Source: Blautia luti (GTDB lineage Bacteria; Bacillota; Clostridia; Lachnospirales; Lachnospiraceae). Taken from it: DNA of 64,000 bases. The position numbers and the translations under genes are program-made. The stretch spans positions 1 to 64,000 of the forward strand of contig NZ_JAAITI010000013.1 of NCBI RefSeq assembly GCF_013304735.1. The letters run 5' to 3'. Position 1 is the stretch's first letter. Each line of letters starts with the position of its first letter. The notes under the pieces were generated by a model. It was given only the letters and a program-made list of their open reading frames with translations. It was not told where the DNA came from and made no database searches. Positions 16,556 through 25,546 of this stretch are shown piece by piece.

Positions 16556-18022
16556 ATGAAACTTTTATCCTTATTGGAACATCTTGAATACAAATGTCTT
16601 CAGGGAAGTACAGACCAGGAAGTTTCTTCTGTTGTTTATGATTCCCGTAAAGTGGAAGAGGGAAGCCTTTTTATCTGCATCCGGGGCGCTGTAGTAGACG
16701 GACATAAATTTGTGCCGGATGTTGTGGCAAAGGGAGCCAGAACTCTTATTGTGGAGGAACCTGTAGAAGCTCCTTCTGATGTAACGGTAATTCAGGTGAA
16801 GGATACCCGTTATGCCATGGCGTTTATTTCCGCTGCATGGTTCGGACATCCGGCAGAGAAACTGAAAACCATCGGAATCACAGGAACAAAAGGAAAAACC
16901 ACAACCACCTATATGGTAAAATCCATCCTTGAGAATGCTGGATACAAGGTAGGTCTTATCGGAACTATCGAGGCGATTATCGGAGAAAAACATATCCCGG
17001 CTGCCAATACCACACCGGAGTCCTACATGGTACAGAAATATTTTCATGATATGGTAGAGGCAGGATGTGACGCGGTAGTTATGGAGGTTTCCTCACAGGG
17101 ACTGATGCTTCACAGAACCCAGGGCTTCATCTTTGATTTTGGTATCTTTACCAATATTGAACCGGATCATATCGGACCGAACGAGCATAAGGATTTTGAC
17201 GATTATCTTCACTGCAAATCCATGCTTCTCAAACAGTGTAAAGTCGGTATCGTAAACCGTGACGATGAGCATTTTGACCGGATTGTGGAGGGACACACCT
17301 GTGCTCTTGAAACTTACGGATTTTCTGAAAAAGCGGATCTTCGTGCAGAAGATGCAAAACTTGTGGGAAGAAAAGGATATCTTGGAATTTCCTACCATGT
17401 GAAGGGACTTCTGGACTTCCCGGTTGAGATTGATATTCCGGGTAAATTCAGCATCTACAATTCCCTGACAGCCATTGCCATCTGCCGTCATTTCAAAGTA
17501 TCAGAAGAGAACATCATCAAGGCTCTGAAAGTAGCCAAAGTCAAAGGACGTATTGAGATGATCAAGGTATCGGATGAATTTACACTGATGATCGATTACG
17601 CACATAACGCCATGGCACTGGAGAGCCTTCTTGGAACACTGAAGGAATACAACCCGCACAGACTGGTATGCCTGTTTGGATGTGGTGGAAACCGTTCCAA
17701 ACTCCGCCGTTATGAGATGGGTGAGGTTTCCGGAAAAATGGCAGACCTGACCATCATCACATCCGATAACCCAAGAGATGAAGATCCGCAGGCTATCATT
17801 GACGATATTAAAATCGGAATGGCAAAAACAGATGGAAAATATGTGGAGATTCCGGATCGTAAGGAAGCGATTGCCTATGCGATTCATCATGGCGAACCAG
17901 GAGATATTATTGTTCTTGCAGGAAAAGGCCATGAGGATTACCAGGAAATCAAGGGCAAAAAATACCCAATGGATGAGCGTGTGCTGATTCAGGAAATCCT
18001 GGAAGAAGACCAGAAAGCGTAA
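16556..18022 (+). CDS. murE: UDP-MurNAc-tripeptide synthetase, meso-DAP type
   Basis: It adds meso-diaminopimelate to UDP-MurNAc-L-Ala-D-Glu in the cytoplasm. The 488 residues hold an N-terminal UMT-binding domain, the ATP loop GITGTKGKTTTTYMVK (about residue 107), the central ligase domain and the C-terminal domain with the DNPRDEDP motif, which selects DAP over lysine. GGAGG is 6 bases before the ATG. It heads a run of co-directional genes with gaps of a few bases, far from the dcw cluster at 46-59 kb where murE often lies. Works with DapF at the window start. Confidence 0.96.
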   Translation: MKLLSLLEHLEYKCLQGSTDQEVSSVVYDSRKVEEGSLFICIRGAVVDGHKFVPDVVAKGARTLIVEEPVEAPSDVTVIQVKDTRYAMAFISAAWFGHPAEKLKTIGITGTKGKTTTTYMVKSILENAGYKVGLIGTIEAIIGEKHIPAANTTPESYMVQKYFHDMVEAGCDAVVMEVSSQGLMLHRTQGFIFDFGIFTNIEPDHIGPNEHKDFDDYLHCKSMLLKQCKVGIVNRDDEHFDRIVEGHTCALETYGFSEKADLRAEDAKLVGRKGYLGISYHVKGLLDFPVEIDIPGKFSIYNSLTAIAICRHFKVSEENIIKALKVAKVKGRIEMIKVSDEFTLMIDYAHNAMALESLLGTLKEYNPHRLVCLFGCGGNRSKLRRYEMGEVSGKMADLTIITSDNPRDEDPQAIIDDIKIGMAKTDGKYVEIPDRKEAIAYAIHHGEPGDIIVLAGKGHEDYQEIKGKKYPMDERVLIQEILEEDQKA

Positions 18023-18026
18023 ACGG

Positions 18027-20246
18027 ATGATTTATGCAGATGTGATCATTGACATTTCACATGAGAAGCTGGACCGGGATTTTCAGTACCGTGTTCCGGA
18101 AGAACTGGAGCAGTCCATAAAACCGGGCGTTGTGGTTACAGTGCCTTTCGGAAAGGGAAATACAGTCCGGAAGGGTTATGTAATCGGGATTTCCACAGAA
18201 GCCAAATACGATGCTTCCAGAACCAAGGAAATCCAGGGAGTATCCACAGATGGTGAGACAACAGAATCCAGGCTGATCGCACTTGCGGCATGGATGAAAG
18301 AGACGTATGGTTCTACCATGATTCAGGCACTGAAGACGGTTCTGCCTGTAAAAGATAAAGTCCGGGCCAAAGAAAAAAAACTGATTTTTTTTACCGGGGA
18401 GAAAGCGGCTGCCGAAGAATTGCTGAAAGAACTGGAGGGCAGCCGCTTTAAGGCACGTGAAAGATTTCTGCGGACAATTCTGGAGTCAAAAAGTCTGGAT
18501 TACACCTACGCATCCAAAGAACTGGGGGCCAGCAGTTCTGTTCTTGATTTCTTCGAAAAAAAAGGTTTTATAAAAATCGAAAGTCAGGAAATGTACCGGA
18601 TTCCGGAAAGTGAGGGGCTTGTAAAAGACGACAGAGAGCTGTGCCTGAATCAGGAACAGCAGGAAGCGGCAGAGCAGATTTTCCGGGAATGGCAGAATCC
18701 ACATCCGAGACCAACGCTCCTGTTCGGAGTAACCGGAAGCGGAAAAACCCAGGTCTATATGCGGCTGATCCAGAAAGTTCTGGAGGAAGGAAAACAGGCC
18801 ATTGTCCTGATTCCGGAGATTGCCCTTACGTACCAGACTGTCCGCCGCTTTTATGCCATGTTTGGGGATAAGGTTTCGGTTCTGAATTCCAGACTTTCTT
18901 TAGGAGAGCGTTATGATCAGTTTAAACGGGCAAAACGTGGAGAGGTGCAGGTGATGGTAGGCCCCAGATCTGCACTGTTTACACCGTTTTCCAATCTGGG
19001 ACTGATTGTGATTGATGAAGAACATGAACCCACATACAAGAGCGAAAATACGCCCAGGTATCATGCGAGGGAAACTGCGATCCAACGTGCACAGATGGAA
19101 CATGCACAGGTTGTGATGGGTTCCGCAACTCCGTCACTGGAAGCATACAGCCATGGGTGCAGCGGAGAATATCTGCTGGTGAGACTGCGTGCACGTTATG
19201 AGGAAAGACCTCTTCCACAGGTATCGATTGTGGATTTGAGGGAAGAATTAAAAAAAGGAAACCGTTCTGTGCTGAGCCGGGAACTTAAAACTCAGCTGGA
19301 ACAGGTCCTTGAAAAACGGGAACAGGCCATGCTGTTTCTGAACCGGAGAGGTTATGCAGGGTTTGTCTCCTGCCGGGCCTGCGGCCATGTGATGAAATGT
19401 CCACACTGTGATGTATCTTTAAGTGAGCATAACGGAAATCGGCTGATCTGCCATTACTGTGGTTATGAAACAGCGAAGCCGGAAGTCTGTCCGTCCTGTG
19501 GTTCGCCTCATATTGGAGGATTTAAGGCAGGAACCCAGCAGATTGAGAGAGTTCTGGAAAAAGAATTTCCGGAAGCCAGGGTACTTCGGATGGATTTTGA
19601 TACCACAAGGACCAAGGACAGCTATGAAAAAATTCTGGCATCTTTTGCAGGGCATGAGGCAGATATTCTGGTGGGAACCCAGATGATTGTCAAGGGACAT
19701 GATTTTCCGGATGTAACTCTGGTCGGCGTGATTGCGGCAGATCTTTCCCTGAATATGGATGATTATCATTGTGGAGAGAGAACCTTTCAGCTTCTGACCC
19801 AGGCAGTGGGACGTTCCGGCAGAGGTGACCGGCCGGGACATGCGGTGATCCAGACGTATCAGCCGGAACATTACAGCATTCAGGCGGCAGCTATCCAGGA
19901 TTATGAAAAATTTTATAAAGAAGAAATGGGTTACCGGATGCTTCTGGATTATCCACCGGCAGCCCATATGATGACCGTTTTTGGCGCCTGCCAGGATGAA
20001 GAATTTCTCAAAAAAGCCATGTATTATATAGAAGTTTTTATCCGCAGGGTAAGTCCGAAAGAGGAGCTTCACATGATCGGCCCTGCGTCTGCATCGGTAG
20101 GAAAAGTAAAAGATGTTTACCGCCAGGTGCTCCATCTGAAGCACACAGATATACGTTTTCTCACGGCAGTCAGAGAAAAGCTGGAGAAATATATAGAGAT
20201 AAATTCCGGATTCCGGAAGATATACATTCAATTTGATATGAATTAA
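18027..20246 (+). CDS. priA: Primosomal helicase PriA
   Basis: A 739-residue 3'-5' DNA helicase that reloads the replicative helicase at stalled forks. An N-terminal DNA-binding domain precedes helicase motif I GVTGSGKTQVYM (about residue 235), the DEEH box (IVIDEEHEPTYKSENTPRYH) and motif III (GSATPS). Eight cysteines in four CxxC pairs between about 448 and 495 (CRACG, CPHCD, CHYCG, CPSCG) form the two zinc sites typical of PriA. It starts 5 bases after the murE stop, so it is in the same operon. Confidence 0.97.
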   Translation: MIYADVIIDISHEKLDRDFQYRVPEELEQSIKPGVVVTVPFGKGNTVRKGYVIGISTEAKYDASRTKEIQGVSTDGETTESRLIALAAWMKETYGSTMIQALKTVLPVKDKVRAKEKKLIFFTGEKAAAEELLKELEGSRFKARERFLRTILESKSLDYTYASKELGASSSVLDFFEKKGFIKIESQEMYRIPESEGLVKDDRELCLNQEQQEAAEQIFREWQNPHPRPTLLFGVTGSGKTQVYMRLIQKVLEEGKQAIVLIPEIALTYQTVRRFYAMFGDKVSVLNSRLSLGERYDQFKRAKRGEVQVMVGPRSALFTPFSNLGLIVIDEEHEPTYKSENTPRYHARETAIQRAQMEHAQVVMGSATPSLEAYSHGCSGEYLLVRLRARYEERPLPQVSIVDLREELKKGNRSVLSRELKTQLEQVLEKREQAMLFLNRRGYAGFVSCRACGHVMKCPHCDVSLSEHNGNRLICHYCGYETAKPEVCPSCGSPHIGGFKAGTQQIERVLEKEFPEARVLRMDFDTTRTKDSYEKILASFAGHEADILVGTQMIVKGHDFPDVTLVGVIAADLSLNMDDYHCGERTFQLLTQAVGRSGRGDRPGHAVIQTYQPEHYSIQAAAIQDYEKFYKEEMGYRMLLDYPPAAHMMTVFGACQDEEFLKKAMYYIEVFIRRVSPKEELHMIGPASASVGKVKDVYRQVLHLKHTDIRFLTAVREKLEKYIEINSGFRKIYIQFDMN

Positions 20247-20258
20247 AGGAGAAGAAAA

Positions 20259-20732
20259 ATGGCACTTAGAACAATTCGTGTACAGGGCGATTCTGTACTG
20301 ACAAAAAAATCCCGCACAGTGGACAAAATGACACCAAGGATCGGAGAACTGATTACAGATATGCTGGATACCATGTATGATGCAATGGGCGTAGGCCTTG
20401 CGGCACCACAGGTGGGAATCCTGAAACGTATTGTTGTAATTGATGTAGGGGAAGGCCCGATTGTCCTGATCAATCCGGAGATCCTTGAGACCAGCGGTGA
20501 GCAGACCGGTGATGAGGGATGCTTAAGTGTTCCTGGAATGGCAGGACAGGTTACACGTCCGAACTACGTGAAAGTAAAAGCACTTGACGTCAACATGGAA
20601 GAGCAGATCCTTGAGGGTGAGGGACTTCTTGCGAGAGCGTTCTGCCACGAGATCGACCATCTTGACGGAAAAATGTATACAGAACTTGTGGAGGGAAAAC
20701 TTCACAAGGTAACTTATGATGAGGAAGACTAA
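20259..20732 (+). CDS. def: Peptide deformylase
   Basis: It removes the formyl group from the start methionine of new proteins. All three metal-site motifs are visible: GVGLAAPQVG, EGCLSVPG with the Cys ligand, and HEIDHLDG with the HExxH. The 157 residues fit the short Gram-positive/type-1 form. AAAGGAG lies before the ATG. It is next to fmt, its partner in the formylation cycle. Confidence 0.97.
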   Translation: MALRTIRVQGDSVLTKKSRTVDKMTPRIGELITDMLDTMYDAMGVGLAAPQVGILKRIVVIDVGEGPIVLINPEILETSGEQTGDEGCLSVPGMAGQVTRPNYVKVKALDVNMEEQILEGEGLLARAFCHEIDHLDGKMYTELVEGKLHKVTYDEED

Positions 20733-20744
20733 AGGCGGGATAAT

Positions 20745-21689
20745 ATGAAAATTGTTTATATGGGAACTCCGGACTTTGCGGTAGCACCTCTTGCGGCGCT
20801 GGTAGAGAACGGATATGAGGTGGAGGCTGTAATTACACAGCCGGATAAACCTAAGGGCAGAGGCAAGACCATGATGCCTACCCCTGTGAAAGAAGAAGCA
20901 CTGAAACATGAAATTCCGGTTCTGCAGCCGGTGAAGGTAAGGGATCCGGAGTTTGTGGAGAAACTTAAATGTCTTGCACCGGATATTATTGTTGTAGCGG
21001 CATTTGGACAGATTATTCCGAAGAGTATTCTGGATATGCCGAAGTTCGGATGCATCAACATCCATGCATCTCTGCTTCCGAAGTACCGTGGAGCAGCGCC
21101 GATCCAGCAGGCAGTGATCGACGGAGAAAAAGAATCCGGCGTTACCATCATGCAGATGGGAACCGGACTGGATACCGGTGACATGATTTCAAGAATTGTG
21201 GTGCCACTTGCGAAGGATGAGACAGGAGGAAGCCTGTTTGCCAAACTTGCCCAGGCGGGCGCGGAACTTCTGATTCAGACATTGCCGTCCATTTTTGACG
21301 GAACTGCCACCCGCGAAAAACAGCCGGAAGAAAGTCCGACTCCATATGCGGCCATGATCTCCAAGAAAATGGGACTTCTGGATTTCAGCAAAAATGCAGA
21401 GGAACTGGAGCGACTGATAAGAGGCTTGAATCCATGGCCAAGCGCATTTACCTTTATCAATGGAAAAACAATGAAGGTATGGAAGAGTTCTGTACAGGAA
21501 AAACAGGCAGAAGAAGCGCCGGGAACTGTGATTTCCGCAGACAAAGAGGGAATCCGTGTAGCATGTGGAAAGAATGTGCTGGTGCTTCAGGAAGTACAGC
21601 TGGAAGGCAAAAAACGTATGGAAGCAGATGCCTTCCTCCGGGGATATCAGCTGAAACCAGGAGACATGTTTAAAGATTCCAGGGAGTGA
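20745..21689 (+). CDS. fmt: Methionyl-tRNA formyltransferase
   Basis: It formylates initiator Met-tRNA using 10-formyl-tetrahydrofolate. The 314 residues begin with the Rossmann strand MKIVYMGTPDFAV and hold the catalytic stretch HASLLPKYRGAAPIQQA with the family signature SLLPKYRG, then the C-terminal OB-like domain. It starts 12 bases after def. The pair def-fmt is conserved in many bacteria. Confidence 0.97.
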   Translation: MKIVYMGTPDFAVAPLAALVENGYEVEAVITQPDKPKGRGKTMMPTPVKEEALKHEIPVLQPVKVRDPEFVEKLKCLAPDIIVVAAFGQIIPKSILDMPKFGCINIHASLLPKYRGAAPIQQAVIDGEKESGVTIMQMGTGLDTGDMISRIVVPLAKDETGGSLFAKLAQAGAELLIQTLPSIFDGTATREKQPEESPTPYAAMISKKMGLLDFSKNAEELERLIRGLNPWPSAFTFINGKTMKVWKSSVQEKQAEEAPGTVISADKEGIRVACGKNVLVLQEVQLEGKKRMEADAFLRGYQLKPGDMFKDSRE

Positions 21690-21695
21690 TGAGTT

Positions 21696-22403
21696 ATGTA
21701 CGGATATGGTTATTACGGATGGGGAATGGACCCTACCGTTCTTTTACTTGTAATCGGAATGCTTCTTTCTCTTGCAGCCTCCGCAAAGCTCCACAGTACC
21801 TTTGCGGTTTACAGAAAAGTCCGGAATCATTCCGGGATTACCGGCGCAGAAGCTGCACAGAGAATCTTAAGAGCCGCCGGAATTACGGATGTACAGGTGG
21901 TTCCGATCAGAGGAAGCCTTACGGATCACTATGACCCAAGAACAAAAACCGTGTCTCTTTCTGAAGATATTTATGGAAGAAATTCACTGGCAGCAGTAGG
22001 TGTGGCTGCACATGAATGTGGACATGCCATTCAGGACGCCATCAATTATGCGCCTCTGAATATCCGGTCTGCCATTGTGCCGGCTGCAAATATCGGGTCA
22101 CAGTTATCATGGCCACTGTTTATTGCAGGACTGATTTTTTCGATCCGTCCCCTGGTAACTCTGGGAATTGTTCTGTTTTCACTGGCAGTTCTGTTTCAGC
22201 TGGTAACATTGCCGGTTGAGATCAATGCATCTTCCAGAGCCCTGAAGATGCTGGAGAGCACCGGTATTTTAGGCACAGATGAAAAAAAAGGAGCAAAAAA
22301 AGTACTGACAGCGGCAGCACTTACCTATGTGGCAGCGCTGGCGGCATCTATCTTACAGCTTCTGAGACTGATTATCCTTGCAGGAGGTAGAAATCGTGAT
22401 TAA
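21696..22403 (+). CDS. Membrane zinc metallopeptidase (YugP/DUF2268-like family)
   Basis: A 235-residue membrane protein with the zinc motif HECGHAIQD at about residue 107, a helix at the N-terminus (LLLVIGMLLSLAASA) and two or three more after the motif. This matches the neutral zinc metallopeptidase family often called YugP in Firmicutes. Its substrate is not known. It sits between fmt and rsmB in the operon, an order also found in related Clostridia. The last 8 bases overlap rsmB if GTG 22396 is that gene's start. Confidence 0.85.
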   Translation: MYGYGYYGWGMDPTVLLLVIGMLLSLAASAKLHSTFAVYRKVRNHSGITGAEAAQRILRAAGITDVQVVPIRGSLTDHYDPRTKTVSLSEDIYGRNSLAAVGVAAHECGHAIQDAINYAPLNIRSAIVPAANIGSQLSWPLFIAGLIFSIRPLVTLGIVLFSLAVLFQLVTLPVEINASSRALKMLESTGILGTDEKKGAKKVLTAAALTYVAALAASILQLLRLIILAGGRNRD

Positions 22404-23751
22404 CAGCGGAGTAAATGCAAGAGAACTGATCCTTGAGATCCTGCTGCAGATTGAGGAAGAAGGCGAGCACAGCCACATTGCCATCCGCAATGCTCTTTCC
22501 AAATATCAGTTCCTTCCCAAGCAGGAACGCAGTTTTATAACGAGAGTATGCGAGGGAACCCTGGAATACAGGATTTATATTGACTATGTGATTGATTCTT
22601 TTTCCAAAATATCCGTAAATAAGATGAAACCGCAGATTCGTGAGATTTTAAGAAGTGCGGTATATCAGCTGAAATTTATGGACAGTGTGCCGGACAGTGC
22701 TGTATGTAATGAGGCGGTGAAGCTGGCACAGAAAAAAGGCTTCTATAATCTGAAACCTTTTGTCAACGGAGTGCTCCGTACCATTGCAAGGGAAATTGGA
22801 AATCTGGAACTTCCGTTAAGAGAAGAGAACGAAGTACGTTATCTTTCTGTGAAGTATTCCATGCCGGAATATCTTGTGGAAAAATGGAATGCTGCCTATG
22901 GTGTGAAGACAACCGAGAAAATTCTTGAAGATTTTCTCACAGAAAGACCGATTACAGTGCGGTGCCGGACACATAAAGCGTCTCGGAAGGAAATCGTTAC
23001 CAGCCTGAAAGCACAGGGAGTAACGGTGGAACAGGCACCGTATCTTTCCTATGCACTGAAAATTTCTGATTACAACCATATCCTGACACTGGATGCATTC
23101 CTTCAGGGAAAAATCCTGGTGCAGGATATCAGCTCCATGCTGGTGGCAGAGGCGGCCAGCCCCAAAAAAGGGGATTACATCATTGATATGTGCGCGGCGC
23201 CAGGTGGCAAGAGTATTCACGTCGCAGATAAGATGGGCGATTACGGAAATGTGGATGCAAGGGATGTAAGCCAGTACAAAGCCGATCTGATTAAGGAAAA
23301 CATTCAGAGAACCGGTGTGATCAATGTTGATGCAAAAGTTCAGGATGCAACCATTTATGATCCGGAGTCTGAACAGGCTGCAGATATTGTGATTGCGGAT
23401 GTACCGTGTTCCGGGTATGGAGTTATCGGCAAGAAACCGGAGATTAAATACAGGGCAACGCCACAGAAACAGGAAGAAATCGTAATGCTTCAGAGGATGA
23501 TCCTTGACAAGGCGGCGAAATACGTGAAACCGGATGGAACACTGATTTTCAGTACCTGTACCATTGCCCGTGAAGAAAACGAAGAAAATGTATTATGGTT
23601 TTTAAAGAACTATCCGTTCCGACTGGAAAGCCTTGACCCGTATATTCCGGAAGAACTTCACTGTAAATCCACCAAGCTTGGATATCTGCAGCTTCTGCCT
23701 GGAATACATAAGACAGACGGATTCTTTATTGCCAGATTCAGAAGGAAATAA
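22396..23751 (+). CDS. rsmB: 16S rRNA (cytosine-967-C5) methyltransferase
   Basis: It methylates C967 of 16S rRNA using SAM. An N-terminal NusB-like RNA-binding domain (about 1-130) precedes the methyltransferase domain. SAM motif MCAAPGGKS, the catalytic ADVPCSGYG and the second cysteine FSTCTIAREENEEN are present. Length 451. GTG 22396 is chosen since AGGAGGT lies 7 bases upstream; TTG 22378 would have none. It overlaps the previous gene by 8 bases and is followed by rlmN 6 bases later. Confidence 0.95.
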   Translation: MINSGVNARELILEILLQIEEEGEHSHIAIRNALSKYQFLPKQERSFITRVCEGTLEYRIYIDYVIDSFSKISVNKMKPQIREILRSAVYQLKFMDSVPDSAVCNEAVKLAQKKGFYNLKPFVNGVLRTIAREIGNLELPLREENEVRYLSVKYSMPEYLVEKWNAAYGVKTTEKILEDFLTERPITVRCRTHKASRKEIVTSLKAQGVTVEQAPYLSYALKISDYNHILTLDAFLQGKILVQDISSMLVAEAASPKKGDYIIDMCAAPGGKSIHVADKMGDYGNVDARDVSQYKADLIKENIQRTGVINVDAKVQDATIYDPESEQAADIVIADVPCSGYGVIGKKPEIKYRATPQKQEEIVMLQRMILDKAAKYVKPDGTLIFSTCTIAREENEENVLWFLKNYPFRLESLDPYIPEELHCKSTKLGYLQLLPGIHKTDGFFIARFRRK

Positions 23752-23757
23752 CAGAAA

Positions 23758-24798
23758 ATGACAGATATAAAATCCATGACAATGGAGGAACTGAAAAATC
23801 TGATGACAGAGATCGGCGAGAAGCCCTTCCGTGCAAAACAGATCTATGCATGGCTTCATCAGCAACTGGTTACCTCCTGGGATGAAATGACAAATCTTTC
23901 CAAAAGCCTCCGTGAAAAGCTTTCGGTTTATCCGATTACAGCGCTCAGCCAGGCGGATGTGAGGATTTCAAAAATTGACGGAACCAGAAAATATCTTTTT
24001 CAGCTGGAAGACGGAAATGTAATTGAGAGTGTTCTTATGAGATATCATCACGGAAACTCCGTATGTATCTCCTCGCAGGTTGGTTGCCGTATGGGCTGCC
24101 GGTTCTGTGCCTCCACCATTGGAGGACTGACCAGATGCCTGAAACCTTCCGAGATGCTGGATCAGATTTACCGGATTCAGGCAGATACCGGAGAGCGTGT
24201 GGCCAATGTGGTTGTAATGGGAACCGGAGAGCCGATGGATAATTATGATAATCTTGTCCGCTTTATCCGGATTCTTACCGACGAGAACGGCCTTGGAATC
24301 AGCCAGAGAAATGTGACGGTTTCCACCTGTGGAATTGTGCCGAAGATGTATGAGCTGGCGGAAGAAAAACTTCAGATTACCCTGGCGCTTTCCCTTCATG
24401 CTCCAAATGATGAAAAGCGTCAGGAACTGATGCCTATTGCAAATAAGTATTCCATGGATGAGGTTTTGGATGCCTGCAGAAATTACTTTGACAAAACAGG
24501 TCGGAGGATTACGTTTGAGTACAGTCTTGTGGCCGGGGTCAATGACAGCGAGGAAGATGCAAAGCAGCTGGCAGGCCGTATCAGAGGAATTAACTGCCAT
24601 GTAAATCTGATTCCGGTTAATCCGATTAAGGAACGTTCCTATGTGAGGTCTACTCGACAGGCTGTGGAGAATTTCAAAATAAAACTTGAAAAATACGGAA
24701 TTAATGTTACTATTAGAAGGGAAATGGGCAGTGATATTGACGGTGCCTGTGGACAGCTAAGAAAAAGTTACATGGAAAAAACAGAAAGCGAGAAGTGA
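23758..24798 (+). CDS. rlmN: Dual-specificity RNA methyltransferase RlmN
   Basis: A radical-SAM enzyme that methylates A2503 of 23S rRNA and A37 of some tRNAs. The 346 residues hold the [4Fe-4S] motif CRMGCRFCAS, GTGEPMDNYDN for SAM, and the conserved cysteines (CGIVPKM and DGACGQLR near the C-terminus) used in the radical reaction. It is the second of two rRNA methyltransferases next to each other. Confidence 0.97.
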   Translation: MTDIKSMTMEELKNLMTEIGEKPFRAKQIYAWLHQQLVTSWDEMTNLSKSLREKLSVYPITALSQADVRISKIDGTRKYLFQLEDGNVIESVLMRYHHGNSVCISSQVGCRMGCRFCASTIGGLTRCLKPSEMLDQIYRIQADTGERVANVVVMGTGEPMDNYDNLVRFIRILTDENGLGISQRNVTVSTCGIVPKMYELAEEKLQITLALSLHAPNDEKRQELMPIANKYSMDEVLDACRNYFDKTGRRITFEYSLVAGVNDSEEDAKQLAGRIRGINCHVNLIPVNPIKERSYVRSTRQAVENFKIKLEKYGINVTIRREMGSDIDGACGQLRKSYMEKTESEK

Positions 24799-24799
24799 C

Positions 24800-25546
24800 A
24801 TGAGGATATACTCAGCTACTGATGTAGGGCAGAAGCGGAAGATGAATCAGGATTACGTGTTTGCGTCTGAAGGTCCGGTGGGAAATCTGCCTAATCTTTT
24901 CACAGTCGCGGACGGGATGGGTGGCCATAACGCCGGTGACTATGCATCCTCACATGCAGTACGGATCCTTGTGGATGAAATCCGTGAAGATGCGGATTAC
25001 AATCCGGTGAAGGTCATTCGTCATGCCATTGAAACTGCAAACACGGAGATCAGAAACCGTGCACAGGAAGACGAAAACCTCCGGGGCATGGGAACCACTA
25101 TGGTAGTGGCGACTATTGTAGATCAGTATGCCTATGTAGCCAATGTAGGTGACAGCCGTTTGTACGTGATTCAGGACGGGATCCACCAGATCACCAGAGA
25201 CCATTCACTGGTCCAGGAAATGGTGAGAATGGGCGAGATCAGCCAGGAGGAAGCACGGAATCATCCGGACAAGAACATTATTACAAGGGCGCTTGGCGCG
25301 GAGAAAACGGTGGATGTGGATTTCTTTGATCTGAAACTTGAGGAAGGCTGTACCATTCTTATGTGTTCAGATGGCCTCAGCAATATGGTTGCAGATGAAA
25401 AGATTGCAGAAATCATATCCGATCCGGAAGCAGATATTGATCAGAAGGGCAGCGCGCTCCTTCGGGAAGCAAATCAGAATGGTGGTAAGGATAATATTGC
25501 AATCGTACTGGTAGAACCATTCACGAATGAGGTGGAAACATGTTGA
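24800..25546 (+). CDS. prpC: PP2C-family Ser/Thr protein phosphatase
   Basis: A 248-residue cytoplasmic phosphatase that reverses the action of the PASTA kinase next to it. Metal-site motifs are visible: GQKRKMNQDYV, VADGMGGHNAGDYAS, VANVGDSRLY, CSDGLSN and GGKDNIAIVLV. The start is 1 base after rlmN, and the end overlaps the kinase start by 7 bases, so the kinase and phosphatase are translationally coupled. Confidence 0.96.
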   Translation: MRIYSATDVGQKRKMNQDYVFASEGPVGNLPNLFTVADGMGGHNAGDYASSHAVRILVDEIREDADYNPVKVIRHAIETANTEIRNRAQEDENLRGMGTTMVVATIVDQYAYVANVGDSRLYVIQDGIHQITRDHSLVQEMVRMGEISQEEARNHPDKNIITRALGAEKTVDVDFFDLKLEEGCTILMCSDGLSNMVADEKIAEIISDPEADIDQKGSALLREANQNGGKDNIAIVLVEPFTNEVETC